The notes beneath the pieces were generated by a model that was not told the origin of the DNA, did not search any database, and saw only the letters and a list, made by a program, of their open reading frames with translations. Below, piece by piece: positions 52,079 to 62,482 of a stretch of 64,000 nt of DNA; positions within the stretch are counted from its first letter, which is position 1; every line of letters starts with the position of its first letter. Origin of the DNA: an uncultured Pelagibacteraceae bacterium (GTDB taxonomy: Bacteria; Pseudomonadota; Alphaproteobacteria; Pelagibacterales; Pelagibacteraceae); contig CACLNT010000002.1 in the NCBI GenBank assembly GCA_902608385.1, positions 1-64,000 of the forward strand, given 5' to 3'. The position numbers and the translations under genes are program-made.

Positions 52079-53245
52079 ATGGAAATTCCAAAAAGTTTTT
52101 TAGGCTATAAAAGAGAAAATGGAAGAGTTGGTACTAGAAACCACGTAGTAATTCTTCCTGTTGACGATATTTCAAATGCATGCGCCGAAGCAGTCGCAAA
52201 TAATATCAAAGGTACTTTTGCAATACCTCATGCATATGGGAGACTTCAGTTTGGTGCAGATTTAGAATTATTTTTTGACACTATGATTGGAACTGGCAAA
52301 AACCCAAATGTAGCTGCGATAATTGTTGTTGGCATAGAACCAAAATGGACAAAAAGAATTGTTGATGAAATAGCAACTACGGGAAAACCTGTAGAAGGTT
52401 TTAGTATTGAAGGAGCTGGTGATATTAAAACTATAATGAAGGCGTCAAAAAAAGCACAAGAATTTTCACAGTGGGCATCTGAAAAACAAAGAGAAGAATG
52501 CCCTTTAAGTGATTTATGGATTTCTGTAAAATGTGGTGAGTCAGATACCACTTCTGGTATGGCTGCTAACCCAGCTGTAGGAAATTTAATGGACAAATTA
52601 GAACCATTAGGAGTTCATCTTTGTTTTGGTGAAACTTCAGAACTTACAGGAGCTGAAAAAGTTTGTGCTACTAGAGGAAAGACTCCTGAAATATCTAAAA
52701 AATTTATGAAAACATGGGGTGATTACAATGATTTCATTCTGAAAGAAGCAACTAATGATCTTTCAGAAAGTCAACCTACAGCAGGTAATATTGCAGGTGG
52801 ACTTACAACAATTGAAGAAAAAGCTTTTGGTAATTTTCAAAAAATTGGATCAAGAAAATTTATTGACGTGTTACCTCCAGCTGAAGAACCAAAAAAAGGT
52901 CCTGGCTTATATTTTATGGACACATCCTCTGCTGCTGGAGAATGTTTAACTTTACAAGCTGCTGCTGGATTTAACATTCATTTATTTCCAACAGGCCAAG
53001 GAAATATTATTGGTAATGCAATTGAACCTGTAGTTAAATTAACAGGTAATCCAAGTACAGCTGTAAACATGAAAGAACATATTGATCTAGATGTTTCAAA
53101 AATTTTAAAAAGAGAAATGAACATGGATCAAGCTGGAGATGAATTAATAAAAACTACTATACGAGCAGCAAGTGGACGTTTAACTTGCGCAGAAGTTCTA
53201 GGTCATAAAGAATTTATTATGACTAAACTTTTTAGAAGTGCTTAA
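52079..53245 (+). CDS. suyB: Sulfolactate sulfo-lyase large subunit (UxaA-family)
   Basis: [57 protein letters not shown]; next to suyA and xsc. Assignment over generic altronate dehydratase is by recognition and context. Confidence 0.78.
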   Translation: MEIPKSFLGYKRENGRVGTRNHVVILPVDDISNACAEAVANNIKGTFAIPHAYGRLQFGADLELFFDTMIGTGKNPNVAAIIVVGIEPKWTKRIVDEIATTGKPVEGFSIEGAGDIKTIMKASKKAQEFSQWASEKQREECPLSDLWISVKCGESDTTSGMAANPAVGNLMDKLEPLGVHLCFGETSELTGAEKVCATRGKTPEISKKFMKTWGDYNDFILKEATNDLSESQPTAGNIAGGLTTIEEKAFGNFQKIGSRKFIDVLPPAEEPKKGPGLYFMDTSSAAGECLTLQAAAGFNIHLFPTGQGNIIGNAIEPVVKLTGNPSTAVNMKEHIDLDVSKILKREMNMDQAGDELIKTTIRAASGRLTCAEVLGHKEFIMTKLFRSA

Positions 53246-53247
53246 AT

Positions 53248-53616
53248 TTAAATTGAAGATTTTATAGCTTCGTAAATTAAATCTTTAGTTGTTTCGCCAA
53301 TACTTCTGTAAACTTCTTTATTATCTTTAAAAATCAAAAGTGTTGTTTGATATTGCACATTTAGTAAGTTAGCAATTTCTTTATTTTTTATGTCAAATGC
53401 TAAAAACTCAATATTATCAAATTCATTTTTAGCTCTATCTAAAACTTTCATCTGACTTGCACAAGATGAACAATATTTAGTCCAAGAACTTACCACCACA
53501 ATCTTGCCCTCTGATTGAGCTTTATTAAAAATTTCTTTGGTAAATGTTGTGCTTTTTTCTACGGCAAAACAATTAAATGAAATTAAAGTAAAAATTAAAA
53601 TAAATATTTTTTTCAT
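53248..53616 (-). CDS. Thioredoxin-fold protein, secreted
   Basis: Signal peptide; VVVSSWTKYCSSCASQMKVLDRAKNEFDNIEFLAFDI. Confidence 0.75.
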   Translation of the reverse strand: MKKIFILIFTLISFNCFAVEKSTTFTKEIFNKAQSEGKIVVVSSWTKYCSSCASQMKVLDRAKNEFDNIEFLAFDIKNKEIANLLNVQYQTTLLIFKDNKEVYRSIGETTKDLIYEAIKSSI

Positions 53617-53632
53617 TATTTAAATATATATC

Positions 53633-53953
53633 TTATTCAGCAGCAGTTATAGAGACATAATGTGCAACTGCTTCAATTTCTTGTGTCGACAATAAATCTT
53701 TATAGGGTGGCATTACGCCAATACCATTCGTTACAGTGTTAATAACTCTGGCAATATCAGGCTTAATTTGATTTAAATTGGGGCCGATATTACCATTTGA
53801 TTTTGCATCAGCTAGCGTGTGACAAGTTGCACAATTACCTTGTTCTAAAAAAATAATTTTGCCTAGTTCCAAAATTGGATCTGATTTTACAGGTAAAAAA
53901 AACAAGTTTAAAAATAAAAAAATTAAAAAATAAAAATAATTATTTTTTTTCAT
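53633..53953 (-). CDS. c-type cytochrome
   Basis: Signal peptide and single heme motif CATCH; MPPYKDLLSTQEIEAVAHYVS. Start chosen at internal Met to give a signal peptide and avoid overlap with the upstream CDS. Confidence 0.85.
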   Translation of the reverse strand: MKKNNYFYFLIFLFLNLFFLPVKSDPILELGKIIFLEQGNCATCHTLADAKSNGNIGPNLNQIKPDIARVINTVTNGIGVMPPYKDLLSTQEIEAVAHYVSITAAE

Positions 53954-53960
53954 CAAATTG

Positions 53961-54311
53961 TTAATAAATTGTTGCACCAAAAACTTTAACTTCATCATCT
54001 TCAACACCAAGCACTAAACGACCTAAAAATTCTCCAGGAACTGTATTACTAGTCTGTTTATAAAGAACCGTAACATAATTATCTCTTCTCAAACAACCAA
54101 ACACCTCTCTTTTGTCAGACAAGCTAGTTAACAGTTTGTTATTAGCCCATTGCTTACCTAGTTCAACTTCGTTTGCACCAAATAACATTTGAGATGAAAA
54201 ATCCTTTGTAAATGCTCCATAATCTTTAATATTGGATGATCTAACTAAATTTTCCCAAATAGGATTAGCTATATCGATTATCTCTTGGTCTGATTTCTCA
54301 AGAAGATTCAT
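53961..54311 (-). CDS. Conserved hypothetical protein in the apr cluster
   Basis: 116-aa ORF between aprA and the cytochrome c, same strand, tight spacing. Confidence 0.65.
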   Translation of the reverse strand: MNLLEKSDQEIIDIANPIWENLVRSSNIKDYGAFTKDFSSQMLFGANEVELGKQWANNKLLTSLSDKREVFGCLRRDNYVTVLYKQTSNTVPGEFLGRLVLGVEDDEVKVFGATIY

Positions 54312-54324
54312 TTCTTATTTGTTT

Positions 54325-56184
54325 CTAAGATGCTTTTTTTTTCTCTTTTTCGTCAACAATATGATACACAGGCACTTTTTCCAAAGTAAACTTTCCTGTC
54401 TTAGGGTCTCTTCTAGATACAGTTAGGCAGTGCCAGTTATCGTCATCTAATTTTAAATGATCGCCTCTATAATAATATCCAGGCCAACGAGTTTCTTCGC
54501 GAAACATAGTATGTTCTGTCACACACTGAGAAGTAAGAGCTCTATGTTTTAATTCCCAGGCACGCATCAGCTGGTGATAATCTTCAGCGCCAACATTTTC
54601 TAAATCTTCTTGTAACCATTCCAATAATTCTAAAGCTCTTTTAAGCATATTGCCATTAGTCATATAATGAGAAGTAATTCCTCCTACGTACTCATCCATA
54701 ATCTGTTGAAGACGTTGAAGTCCTTGAATTGGTGAAATATAACTTGGTGAAACCGTGCCTCCTGTTATTTCATTTCGGCCAACAGTGTAGTTTTCTAAAG
54801 GTTTATATATAGTTTCTTTAAAATCATCACACTGTTTATCAGTAACATTAATACCTTCGGCTTTTTGATCTTGAATATATTTAACAGCAGCTTTTGCAGC
54901 TAACCGACCTTCAGTAAAAGATCCTGAAGAAAACTTATGAGCGCTTCCACCAACTGTGTCCCCAGCTCCGAAAAGACCATCAACAGTTAACATTCTATTA
55001 TAACCCCAGAAATATTCTGGTGGTGAAAGATCTTCTGGGCCACTAACCCAAGCCCCTGAACAAGTAGCATGAGAGCCCATAACGTATGGTTCTGATGTAG
55101 TTAATTCTGGGTTAGTATACTTTGGGTCAATATTTTGAGATGCCCAAACTACTGCTTGTCCCACAGTCATACCAAGAAAGTTTTCCCAACCTACTTGTTC
55201 TAAATGAGGGTCTTGAAAAGCTTCTTTAGTGACCATTTGGATTGGTCCACCGCCTGCAGCAACTTCTTGAATAAAAGCATGATTACGCAAACATGTTGGT
55301 GTTGGATGATGGTCAATATATTCTCCAACAAGTTTTTTTGTGTGCTCATACCATTTTTTTTCGTAATTCTCTCCATTAGCATTTTGAGTATAAGTTTTAA
55401 GATGTAAGAAATAAGCTCCTACTGGGCCATAACCATCTTTAAATCTACACAAAACAATACGGTTTTCCATTTGAGTCATTTTAGCACCAACTGCTATTGG
55501 CAAAGCATAGGCTGATCCATTGCTCCATGGTGCATACCAAGTTCTTCCCATTCCTTCGCCCACAGCTCTTGGTTTAAATATATGTGAGGCTCCACCAGCG
55601 GCTACAATTACAGTTTTTGCGCGAAACACATAATAGTCACCTGTACGCATATTAAAACCTACTGCACCACCTACTCTATTCTCTTTACTCTCATCCATTA
55701 GTAAATGAGTAATCATAATTCTATTGTATATTTTGTCTGCTGATTTTTTAGCTGCTTCAGCTACAATTGGTTTGTAACTTTCGCCGTGAATCATTATTTG
55801 CCATTTACCTTCTCTAAGATAACGTCCAGTTTTTTCATTTTTCATCATAGGCAATCCCCATTCATCAAACATGTGTACAGTTGAGTCAACATGTCTAGCC
55901 ATATCGTAACCAAGATCTTCTCGAACCATTCCCATTAAATCATTACGAGCGTAACGTACATGATCTTCCGGTTGGTTTTCATCCCATTGCATGCCCATGT
56001 AGCAGTTAATTGCATACAAACCTTGTGCAACAGCTCCACTTCTATCTATATTAGCTTTTTCAGCACAAATAATTTTTAAATCTCTTCCCCAGTGTCTAGC
56101 CTCAAATGTAGCGCCAGTACCAGCCATTCCACCACCAACAACAAGAATATCGCAATCTTCGTAATGAGTTTTAATTTTAGCCAT
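54325..56184 (-). CDS. aprA: Adenylylsulfate (APS) reductase alpha subunit
   Basis: ILVVGGGMAGTGATFEARHWG; NIDRSGAVAQGLYAINCYMG; GDTVGGSAHKFSSGSFTEGRLAAKAA; followed by aprB/aprM. Confidence 0.95.
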   Translation of the reverse strand: MAKIKTHYEDCDILVVGGGMAGTGATFEARHWGRDLKIICAEKANIDRSGAVAQGLYAINCYMGMQWDENQPEDHVRYARNDLMGMVREDLGYDMARHVDSTVHMFDEWGLPMMKNEKTGRYLREGKWQIMIHGESYKPIVAEAAKKSADKIYNRIMITHLLMDESKENRVGGAVGFNMRTGDYYVFRAKTVIVAAGGASHIFKPRAVGEGMGRTWYAPWSNGSAYALPIAVGAKMTQMENRIVLCRFKDGYGPVGAYFLHLKTYTQNANGENYEKKWYEHTKKLVGEYIDHHPTPTCLRNHAFIQEVAAGGGPIQMVTKEAFQDPHLEQVGWENFLGMTVGQAVVWASQNIDPKYTNPELTTSEPYVMGSHATCSGAWVSGPEDLSPPEYFWGYNRMLTVDGLFGAGDTVGGSAHKFSSGSFTEGRLAAKAAVKYIQDQKAEGINVTDKQCDDFKETIYKPLENYTVGRNEITGGTVSPSYISPIQGLQRLQQIMDEYVGGITSHYMTNGNMLKRALELLEWLQEDLENVGAEDYHQLMRAWELKHRALTSQCVTEHTMFREETRWPGYYYRGDHLKLDDDNWHCLTVSRRDPKTGKFTLEKVPVYHIVDEKEKKKAS

Positions 56185-56654
56185 TAATAATAAACGCCTT
56201 TTTTAAAAGACTCCTTAGGTACTGATGGCAACTCTTTTTTTGTATTTAACCCTTCAGGTTCTAAATAAAGTTTCTGGGAATTGATCTCTCCTTGATTTGG
56301 CTTATCACCTTCAGCAAGTTTTGGAATAAATTTACCCCAAGGTTTTGTGGTGATTGGAGATACGAAATCTTTTACTGTTCCATTTCTGAATTTAATTTTC
56401 CAAGATATGGTTCCTTTTTCTTCTTCTCGTCTAACTCTTACGCTATGACCCATAGGAGAAAAGTCGGCATAACCTCTAACATCAATAGCATGATTTGGGC
56501 ATGCTTTCACACATGAATAACATTCCCAACAAAAATTTGGTTCAATATTTTTTGCACGTCTAATTGTTTCATCAATGTGCATAATATCTGAAGGACAAAT
56601 ATCTACACAATGACCACAGCCATCACAACGAGTCATATATACGAAAGTTGACAT
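56184..56654 (-). CDS. aprB: Adenylylsulfate reductase beta subunit
   Basis: Ferredoxin-like CDGCGHCVDICPSDIMHID and CWECYSCVKACPNHAIDVRGYADFSPMG. Confidence 0.95.
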   Translation of the reverse strand: MSTFVYMTRCDGCGHCVDICPSDIMHIDETIRRAKNIEPNFCWECYSCVKACPNHAIDVRGYADFSPMGHSVRVRREEEKGTISWKIKFRNGTVKDFVSPITTKPWGKFIPKLAEGDKPNQGEINSQKLYLEPEGLNTKKELPSVPKESFKKGVYY

Positions 56655-56675
56655 ATTTATTTTTTCTCTATCATA

Positions 56676-57476
56676 TTAATAATGTTTTGGCTCTTCTCTT
56701 TTTATGCCTGGGCCAAATTGCTCAGGTGCGTCTGCTGGGGGTGGTAAATTATCTCTAGAGCCATCAGCTTCTGCTAAATTTTTTTGTATTGCTGCTCCCG
56801 GTTTATAAAACATATGGGCAAATTTTGACCAGTAAACTCCACCAAATAACACAAGGTTAGATATAATATAAAAAACTAAAAATACTTTATCATCCCATCG
56901 ATCATTTAAGTTTAAAGATTGTAAAAACGACCAAATTAATCCAAATAAAGAAGATGCAATAAGTGCAAGCACAAACAAATCTGCTTGAATAATTCTGTAC
57001 CAAGGTTGGGCTTCTGAATAAACATCAACTCTCAAAAAAAACCAGAACCAAGAACCTCCAAGTACTGTCATTATGGCACCAATATGCCAAATCATTGGCC
57101 ACACAGATGGAGTATTTGAAGATGGGTTGGAGTAACAAAAAACCATTATTACTGAACCAATCCAAAATAAAATTGTTCCATACATGCCAAGGAGGTGCGC
57201 TGCTCTTCTTTGGCCAGCACCTAACTCAGATGTAGTTGCAATATCACTAACAATCGTTTTAGAAATCACAGATATTCTTTCAGTAGCATTCAAAGCTTTA
57301 GTTGCTGATAATTTAGCTTTTTTTGCATTTTCGAAAAAATATTTAACATTTTTTTTATGTATAATATCTACCAAAGTTCCTACAATAACCAATATTGCCA
57401 TTATAATAACAAACCATTGCATTAAAATTGGCGGCACTGTCTCTGCTAATATTGAAAATGGATTTGTTGTAATCAT
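56676..57476 (-). CDS. aprM: APS reductase-associated membrane anchor (AprM-like)
   Basis: Multi-TM protein immediately upstream of aprBA; GQRRAAHLLGMYGTILFWIGSVIMVF. Confidence 0.85.
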   Translation of the reverse strand: MITTNPFSILAETVPPILMQWFVIIMAILVIVGTLVDIIHKKNVKYFFENAKKAKLSATKALNATERISVISKTIVSDIATTSELGAGQRRAAHLLGMYGTILFWIGSVIMVFCYSNPSSNTPSVWPMIWHIGAIMTVLGGSWFWFFLRVDVYSEAQPWYRIIQADLFVLALIASSLFGLIWSFLQSLNLNDRWDDKVFLVFYIISNLVLFGGVYWSKFAHMFYKPGAAIQKNLAEADGSRDNLPPPADAPEQFGPGIKREEPKHY

Positions 57477-57527
57477 TAAAAATTATCCCCTAGTAAATTA
57501 GGTTTCTAGTATAGTTAATAAAATAGA

Positions 57528-58301
57528 TCAACCAATATATCTTGGGCAATTCGTAACAGCTTTCTGGTAAATCTTTAATAAAATTCTATAGTATTTTAAA
57601 CTTTTTCTTTTCCAAGTTGATTTTTCAATATTACTAACTGAGACGACACTTTTTCCAGAACCAATAACAATAATTTCATCATATTTTTTTAGTGAGTCAA
57701 TTAAGATGTTTCTTTTTTTTATTTTTTTAATTTTTTTTTTGAAAAATTTTAATGTTGTTCCACTATAAAAGTTTTTATTGGGAGAATATATCTTGTTTTT
57801 TCTAATGAATAGCAAATTAGAAGTTCCAGTCTCTAATATTTTATTATTTTTGTATAAAGCTATATCTGATTTAGTTGTATCGATTTTTTTTAAGAAGTTT
57901 AAAATTTTTTTATATTTTAAATTTTTATATTCCGGATCAATTCTTTTATAATTAATTAATTTTAGACTAAAATTTGATTTTGCTTTTGGTCTCTTTCTTA
58001 AAGAAATTGATATCATCTTATTGTTTACCGCAACTCTAAACAAATGATCATATTTCTTTTTTTTGCTTAAATTAAATTTAATTAACTTAAGAATATTTTT
58101 TTTAATATTTTTTTTATCAATCTTATAAATTTTTAAGGATTTTAATAAATTTTCAATATGTTCTTTGAAAAATAAAATTTTGACAGGTTTACCAACAACT
58201 CTCATCGTTGTAAAAACTCCATAAGAGTTCCAAAGATCATGAAATTTTATTTCTTTAAGATCTTTATGCTGATAAGATTTTTTTAATAATAAAGTTGCCA
58301 T
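57528..58301 (-). CDS. pabC: Aminodeoxychorismate lyase-like (class IV aminotransferase fold)
   Basis: LWNSYGVFTTMRVV, KILETGTSNLLFIRKNKIYSP, GSGKSVVSVSNI; follows pabA/pabB. Confidence 0.75.
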   Translation of the reverse strand: MATLLLKKSYQHKDLKEIKFHDLWNSYGVFTTMRVVGKPVKILFFKEHIENLLKSLKIYKIDKKNIKKNILKLIKFNLSKKKKYDHLFRVAVNNKMISISLRKRPKAKSNFSLKLINYKRIDPEYKNLKYKKILNFLKKIDTTKSDIALYKNNKILETGTSNLLFIRKNKIYSPNKNFYSGTTLKFFKKKIKKIKKRNILIDSLKKYDEIIVIGSGKSVVSVSNIEKSTWKRKSLKYYRILLKIYQKAVTNCPRYIG

Positions 58302-58821
58302 TTTCTGTTAAAAAAGATTCTGGATGAAATTGAAATCCATAAACGTTATTTTTTAAATCTTCTATGCCCATAGGAATATTTGTTTTAGTGCATCTCATTG
58401 AAATTTTTATATCATTTGACTTAAAAGGTTCAAATAATTTTAAAGAATGATATCTACCAACTTTAAAAGTTTTACTAGTGTTAAATAATTTACTTTCATT
58501 AGTAACTTTAACCTTTGATTGATATCCATGGTAAATATTTTTTTGCTGAATGATTTTTCCTTTTTCATTAAACAAGATTTGCTGATAACCAAGGCAAATA
58601 CCTATTATTTTTTTATTACCTTTATGTTTTTTGTAAATTTTAGATGTCAAAGGATAATCTTTTGGTGACCCTGGTCCAGGTGATAAAACTATTGTGGTGC
58701 ACTTGTCTATTTTTTTTTTATTTATTTCAAAATAATTTGAACAATATACTTCATCAAATTTTGAAAATTGATGTACTACATTCCATGTGAACGAGTCTTG
58801 ATGATCAATAATATAAATCAT
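58264..58821 (-). CDS. pabA: Aminodeoxychorismate/anthranilate synthase glutamine amidotransferase
   Basis: IYIIDHQDSFTWNVVHQF; VLSPGPGSPKDYP; GICLGYQQIL; FQFHPESFLTENG. Confidence 0.88.
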   Translation of the reverse strand: MIYIIDHQDSFTWNVVHQFSKFDEVYCSNYFEINKKKIDKCTTIVLSPGPGSPKDYPLTSKIYKKHKGNKKIIGICLGYQQILFNEKGKIIQQKNIYHGYQSKVKVTNESKLFNTSKTFKVGRYHSLKLFEPFKSNDIKISMRCTKTNIPMGIEDLKNNVYGFQFHPESFLTENGNFIIKKILSA

Positions 58822-60032
58822 TTGTATAACTCCAGTAGTGATTTAGCTTTTATAAAATTTTCACTGAATTCTTTTTTAGGTGTACTGTCTAAAACCACGC
58901 CAGATGCAGCTGAAATTTCTGAGGTTTTTTTAAAATTTAAAATAGATCTAATGATAATATTAAATCTCATATCCTGATTAAATTTTATATACCCAAAACT
59001 TCCAGTAAATATATTTCTATCATCTTTTTCCTGTTTATTTAAAAGTTCTAAAGTTCTAATTTTAGGACATCCTATAACAGAGCCTCCAGGCATCATTGAT
59101 TTTATAATGTTTTTAATACTAATTTTATTTTTAAGTTTGCCTTGTATCGTGGTCACATAATGAAAAAGATGTTTATATTCTTCTACATATTTTTGTTTTA
59201 ATATTTTTACTGATCCTGGTTTACATATTTTTGAAAGATCACTCCTTTCCATATCTACAATCATGTTGTGTTCTTTTGTTTCTTTGTCATTATTTCTAAA
59301 GAATTTTAAGGCATTTAATTTTTTAATTTTTTTACTCTTTTTAAGTGTTCCTGCTATTGGTTTTGTAATTATATTCTTTCCTTTTTTATTTATTAATGTT
59401 TCTGGAGAACAACTAACTATAGAAAAATCTTTATCTCTAATCATAAATGATTCTGGAGATGAATTAATCTTCATAAGTTTCCAAAAAAAATTAACTGGGT
59501 TAATTTGAGATTTATTTTTGTATTTTGTACAAATTTTGATTTGATATGTTTCTCCTTCTTTTATTTTTTTTGAAAATAAATCAAATATTCTTTTATATTT
59601 TCTATAATTTATGTTTAATTTAAATGGACTCAAAATCTTTGTTTTGCAAAAAAAATTTTTAAAAACTTTGTTTTTTTTAGACGAAATTATTTTTATATTT
59701 TTTCTTATCTTGATTAATGTTTCTGGTTTATAAAAAACACCTTTATAAAAATTTATTTTCTTTTGATTTTTAATCTTAATATTTAGTAAATTACAAAGAA
59801 TTTCATAGCCAAAAAAGCCTATATAAAGATCAGTTTCTTTGCTAGTTTTTTTTTTTGAAAATAAGTTAAAAAAATTATTTATATTATTGTTTGTTAGGAT
59901 AATTTTTTTAGAAAAATCTGTATACAAATTATATCCATCATTTACTTTATAAATAATTAATGGCTTATCTGAATTGTAAAGCTTTTCCAGATATGGGCTA
60001 AATTTAATTTTATGCTTGTTGAAGTCTTTCAA
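58818..60032 (-). CDS. pabB: Aminodeoxychorismate synthase component I
   Basis: GETYQIKICTKY; CSPETLI, PIAGTLKKS; MMPGGSVIGCPKIRTLELL; GSFGYI. Confidence 0.85.
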   Translation of the reverse strand: MKDFNKHKIKFSPYLEKLYNSDKPLIIYKVNDGYNLYTDFSKKIILTNNNINNFFNLFSKKKTSKETDLYIGFFGYEILCNLLNIKIKNQKKINFYKGVFYKPETLIKIRKNIKIISSKKNKVFKNFFCKTKILSPFKLNINYRKYKRIFDLFSKKIKEGETYQIKICTKYKNKSQINPVNFFWKLMKINSSPESFMIRDKDFSIVSCSPETLINKKGKNIITKPIAGTLKKSKKIKKLNALKFFRNNDKETKEHNMIVDMERSDLSKICKPGSVKILKQKYVEEYKHLFHYVTTIQGKLKNKISIKNIIKSMMPGGSVIGCPKIRTLELLNKQEKDDRNIFTGSFGYIKFNQDMRFNIIIRSILNFKKTSEISAASGVVLDSTPKKEFSENFIKAKSLLELYK

Positions 60033-61230
60033 TTGCTACCTCTTTTATTGGTAAATGTATCAAACCTGCAAAAAGAGATAAAGCGATAGAAATGTACCAA
60101 GCGTAATCAAGAGAACCATATAAATCATGAAATAATCCGCCAAGATAAGCTCCAAGGAATGAACCAACTTGATGGCTTAAAAAAACAAACCCATATAGCA
60201 AAGTAATGTATTTTGTTCCGAAGATATGACCAACTATACCATTTGTTGGTGGAACTGTAGCTAACCAGAGATACCCAAAAGTAATGCCAAAAATCAACGC
60301 ATTAATTGTGCTAGAAGGCATAAAGATAAAATACATTATTGAAACACCTCTTAGCAAATAAATTGCGCTCAATAGTTTTTTTTTACTAATTCTTGTAGCC
60401 AAATATCCACTGCTTAAAGTTCCAAAAATATTAAACAATCCAATTAATGCTAAAATTGCTGTTGCTGTCCAATCTTCAAGTCCTTTATCTCTAATATGCA
60501 TAGGAATGTGTGTTGCAACAAGAGCTATATGCCAACCACAAACAAAAAAACCTAATGTTAAATAATTAAAGCTTTTATTTGAAAAAGCTTCTTTAATGGC
60601 TTGCATGGCAGTTTGATTGTTAACATTTTCGTGTTGAGCTTCTTTAGTTGGGGTAGATATAAATAATGAAATAATTAAGCCAATTAAAATCATAGCTCCA
60701 AAAATAACTAATGTTGTGTTCCAGCCAAATTCCATAAGTGTAAATCTTGTATACATAGGAGAAACAAAATATCCAAAAGAACCCGCTGCAGTAACAATTC
60801 CAATAGCCATAGTTCTTGTGTTCAAAGGAAAATGTTTAGCTACTATCGAAACAGGTATGCTTATTGCCGTAGCTGCGAGACCAATACCAATTAAAATTCC
60901 AATATCAAAAGTAAACCAAGTTCCTGTGTTAGGTCCATAATTTAAAAAATAAATTCCAGCTAAATAAAATAAAAAACCTATAAATACAGCTACTCTTCCA
61001 CTAAATTTATCTGTAATTATTCCAAAGATAGGTCCAAACAATCCCCAAAAAAGTAATTGAATACCCATAGCAAATCCAAATTCAGTTTGTGTACAGCCAA
61101 GATCTATTTCAAAATCAAAAAAGAAAAGTCCAAAAGTTTGTCTAATACCTAATGAAATAATAACTACTAAGCATGCAGCTATTAATGTTACTAAAGCAGC
61201 TTTATTTGGAAAAAATTCTTTTAGAATCAT
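60010..61230 (-). CDS. MFS transporter
   Basis: 12-TM pattern; GIRQTFGLFFFDFEIDLGCTQTEFGFAMGIQ; GLFGPIFGIITDKFSGR. Confidence 0.85.
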   Translation of the reverse strand: MILKEFFPNKAALVTLIAACLVVIISLGIRQTFGLFFFDFEIDLGCTQTEFGFAMGIQLLFWGLFGPIFGIITDKFSGRVAVFIGFLFYLAGIYFLNYGPNTGTWFTFDIGILIGIGLAATAISIPVSIVAKHFPLNTRTMAIGIVTAAGSFGYFVSPMYTRFTLMEFGWNTTLVIFGAMILIGLIISLFISTPTKEAQHENVNNQTAMQAIKEAFSNKSFNYLTLGFFVCGWHIALVATHIPMHIRDKGLEDWTATAILALIGLFNIFGTLSSGYLATRISKKKLLSAIYLLRGVSIMYFIFMPSSTINALIFGITFGYLWLATVPPTNGIVGHIFGTKYITLLYGFVFLSHQVGSFLGAYLGGLFHDLYGSLDYAWYISIALSLFAGLIHLPIKEVAIERLQQA

Positions 61231-62402
61231 TTTATAAACCTTAAAGATCTCTTTAAATCTTGAATTAAATCTTTAGGATCCTCAAGGCCTATATGTAATC
61301 TTACTAAATGTTCATCTTTTGCTAAATTTAAAAAATTTCTATTGCCTAATTCTCTAAATTCTTGCTGTAAAGCAAGACTTTCAAAACCACCCCAACTATA
61401 TCCATATCCAAATAGTTTTAATGAATTTACAAATTTAAGAACAAATTTTTTACTTTTTGCTTTAATCGTTATACCCATTAGTCCAGATGCTCCTGAGTAA
61501 TATTTTTTCCACATTTTAAAATTGTATGAACCTTTTTTATAAGGATATAAAAGTTTTACTTTTTTATGTTTAGATAAAAATCTTGCAACTTTTTTTGCAT
61601 TTTCTTGATGTTTGTCTAAACGAACATCTAATGTTCTCAACCCTCGTATTATAAGATATGCATCATCAGGTCCTAATCTTAAACCTGTTATTTTATTTGC
61701 TTTTTCAACATACTTAAAAACTCTTTTATTAACAGCTAAGCTTCCACCCATTACATCTGAATGACCTGAGTAGTATTTTGTTGCTGAAACAATAGACATG
61801 TCGAATCCTAATTTAATAGGTTTTAAAAAATATGGCGTGGCCCAAGTGTTATCTATTGCTGTGAATAATTTATATTTTTTTGCTATTGAAATTATTTTAG
61901 ATAAATCTTGAAATTCAAAGGAGTTGCTTCCAGGACTTTCGACGTAAATTAACTTTGTTTTTTTAGTAATTTTTTTTTTTAGAGTATTTAGATCGTGTGG
62001 GTTATAAAAAATTGTTTTAATATTAAATGGTTTAAGAAAATCTTGAGTTAAAAGTCTTGTTGGATAATAAACTGGATCAGCAACAAGTATTTCATCTCCA
62101 GGTCTAACAACGCTAAAAACTGACAGAAAAACTGAACCAAAACCAGTTGGTGTTAAAAATACATGATGGCATTCTTCCATTTCTTTTAGCATTTTTTGCA
62201 AAATAAATGTTGTTGAGGTTCCTTGTCTTCCATAATCAAAATGACCCCCTGTAGGGTTTTTTTTGCCTTTAGCTTGAGTTTTTCGAAGCTCATTCATTGT
62301 CTTAAAGATAATTGTTGAGGCTCTAACAACTGGAGGGTTTACCGACTGGTTGTAATAATCTTTTGCGGTATGCTTTAAAAATGTTCTAAAATTTTTGCTC
62401 AT
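61227..62402 (-). CDS. metC: Cystathionine beta-lyase-type PLP enzyme
   Basis: VNPPVVRASTIIF; GGHFDYGRQGTSTTFILQ; VSATKYYSGHSDVMGGSLAVN (PLP-Lys). Confidence 0.9.
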   Translation of the reverse strand: MSKNFRTFLKHTAKDYYNQSVNPPVVRASTIIFKTMNELRKTQAKGKKNPTGGHFDYGRQGTSTTFILQKMLKEMEECHHVFLTPTGFGSVFLSVFSVVRPGDEILVADPVYYPTRLLTQDFLKPFNIKTIFYNPHDLNTLKKKITKKTKLIYVESPGSNSFEFQDLSKIISIAKKYKLFTAIDNTWATPYFLKPIKLGFDMSIVSATKYYSGHSDVMGGSLAVNKRVFKYVEKANKITGLRLGPDDAYLIIRGLRTLDVRLDKHQENAKKVARFLSKHKKVKLLYPYKKGSYNFKMWKKYYSGASGLMGITIKAKSKKFVLKFVNSLKLFGYGYSWGGFESLALQQEFRELGNRNFLNLAKDEHLVRLHIGLEDPKDLIQDLKRSLRFIK

Positions 62403-62482
62403 ATAAAAAAAAATTGCTAAGTTTTTTCGACAATGCTATATCCCTTCAATAAGGTCAACAACATTATAACATAAAGGAGATT

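Noticed and set aside
52246-52596. 116-aa minus-strand ORF within suyB
   Set aside because: Antisense to a conserved enzyme gene; no recognisable motif.
54325-56184. AprA as a fumarate reductase/succinate dehydrogenase flavoprotein
   Set aside because: Adjacent ferredoxin-type AprB and membrane anchor plus AprA-like motifs favour APS reductase.
61227-62482. SAM-type riboswitch (e.g. SAM-V) upstream of metC
   Set aside because: The metC upstream gap is about 80 nt, AT-rich, and has no recognisable conserved riboswitch core.
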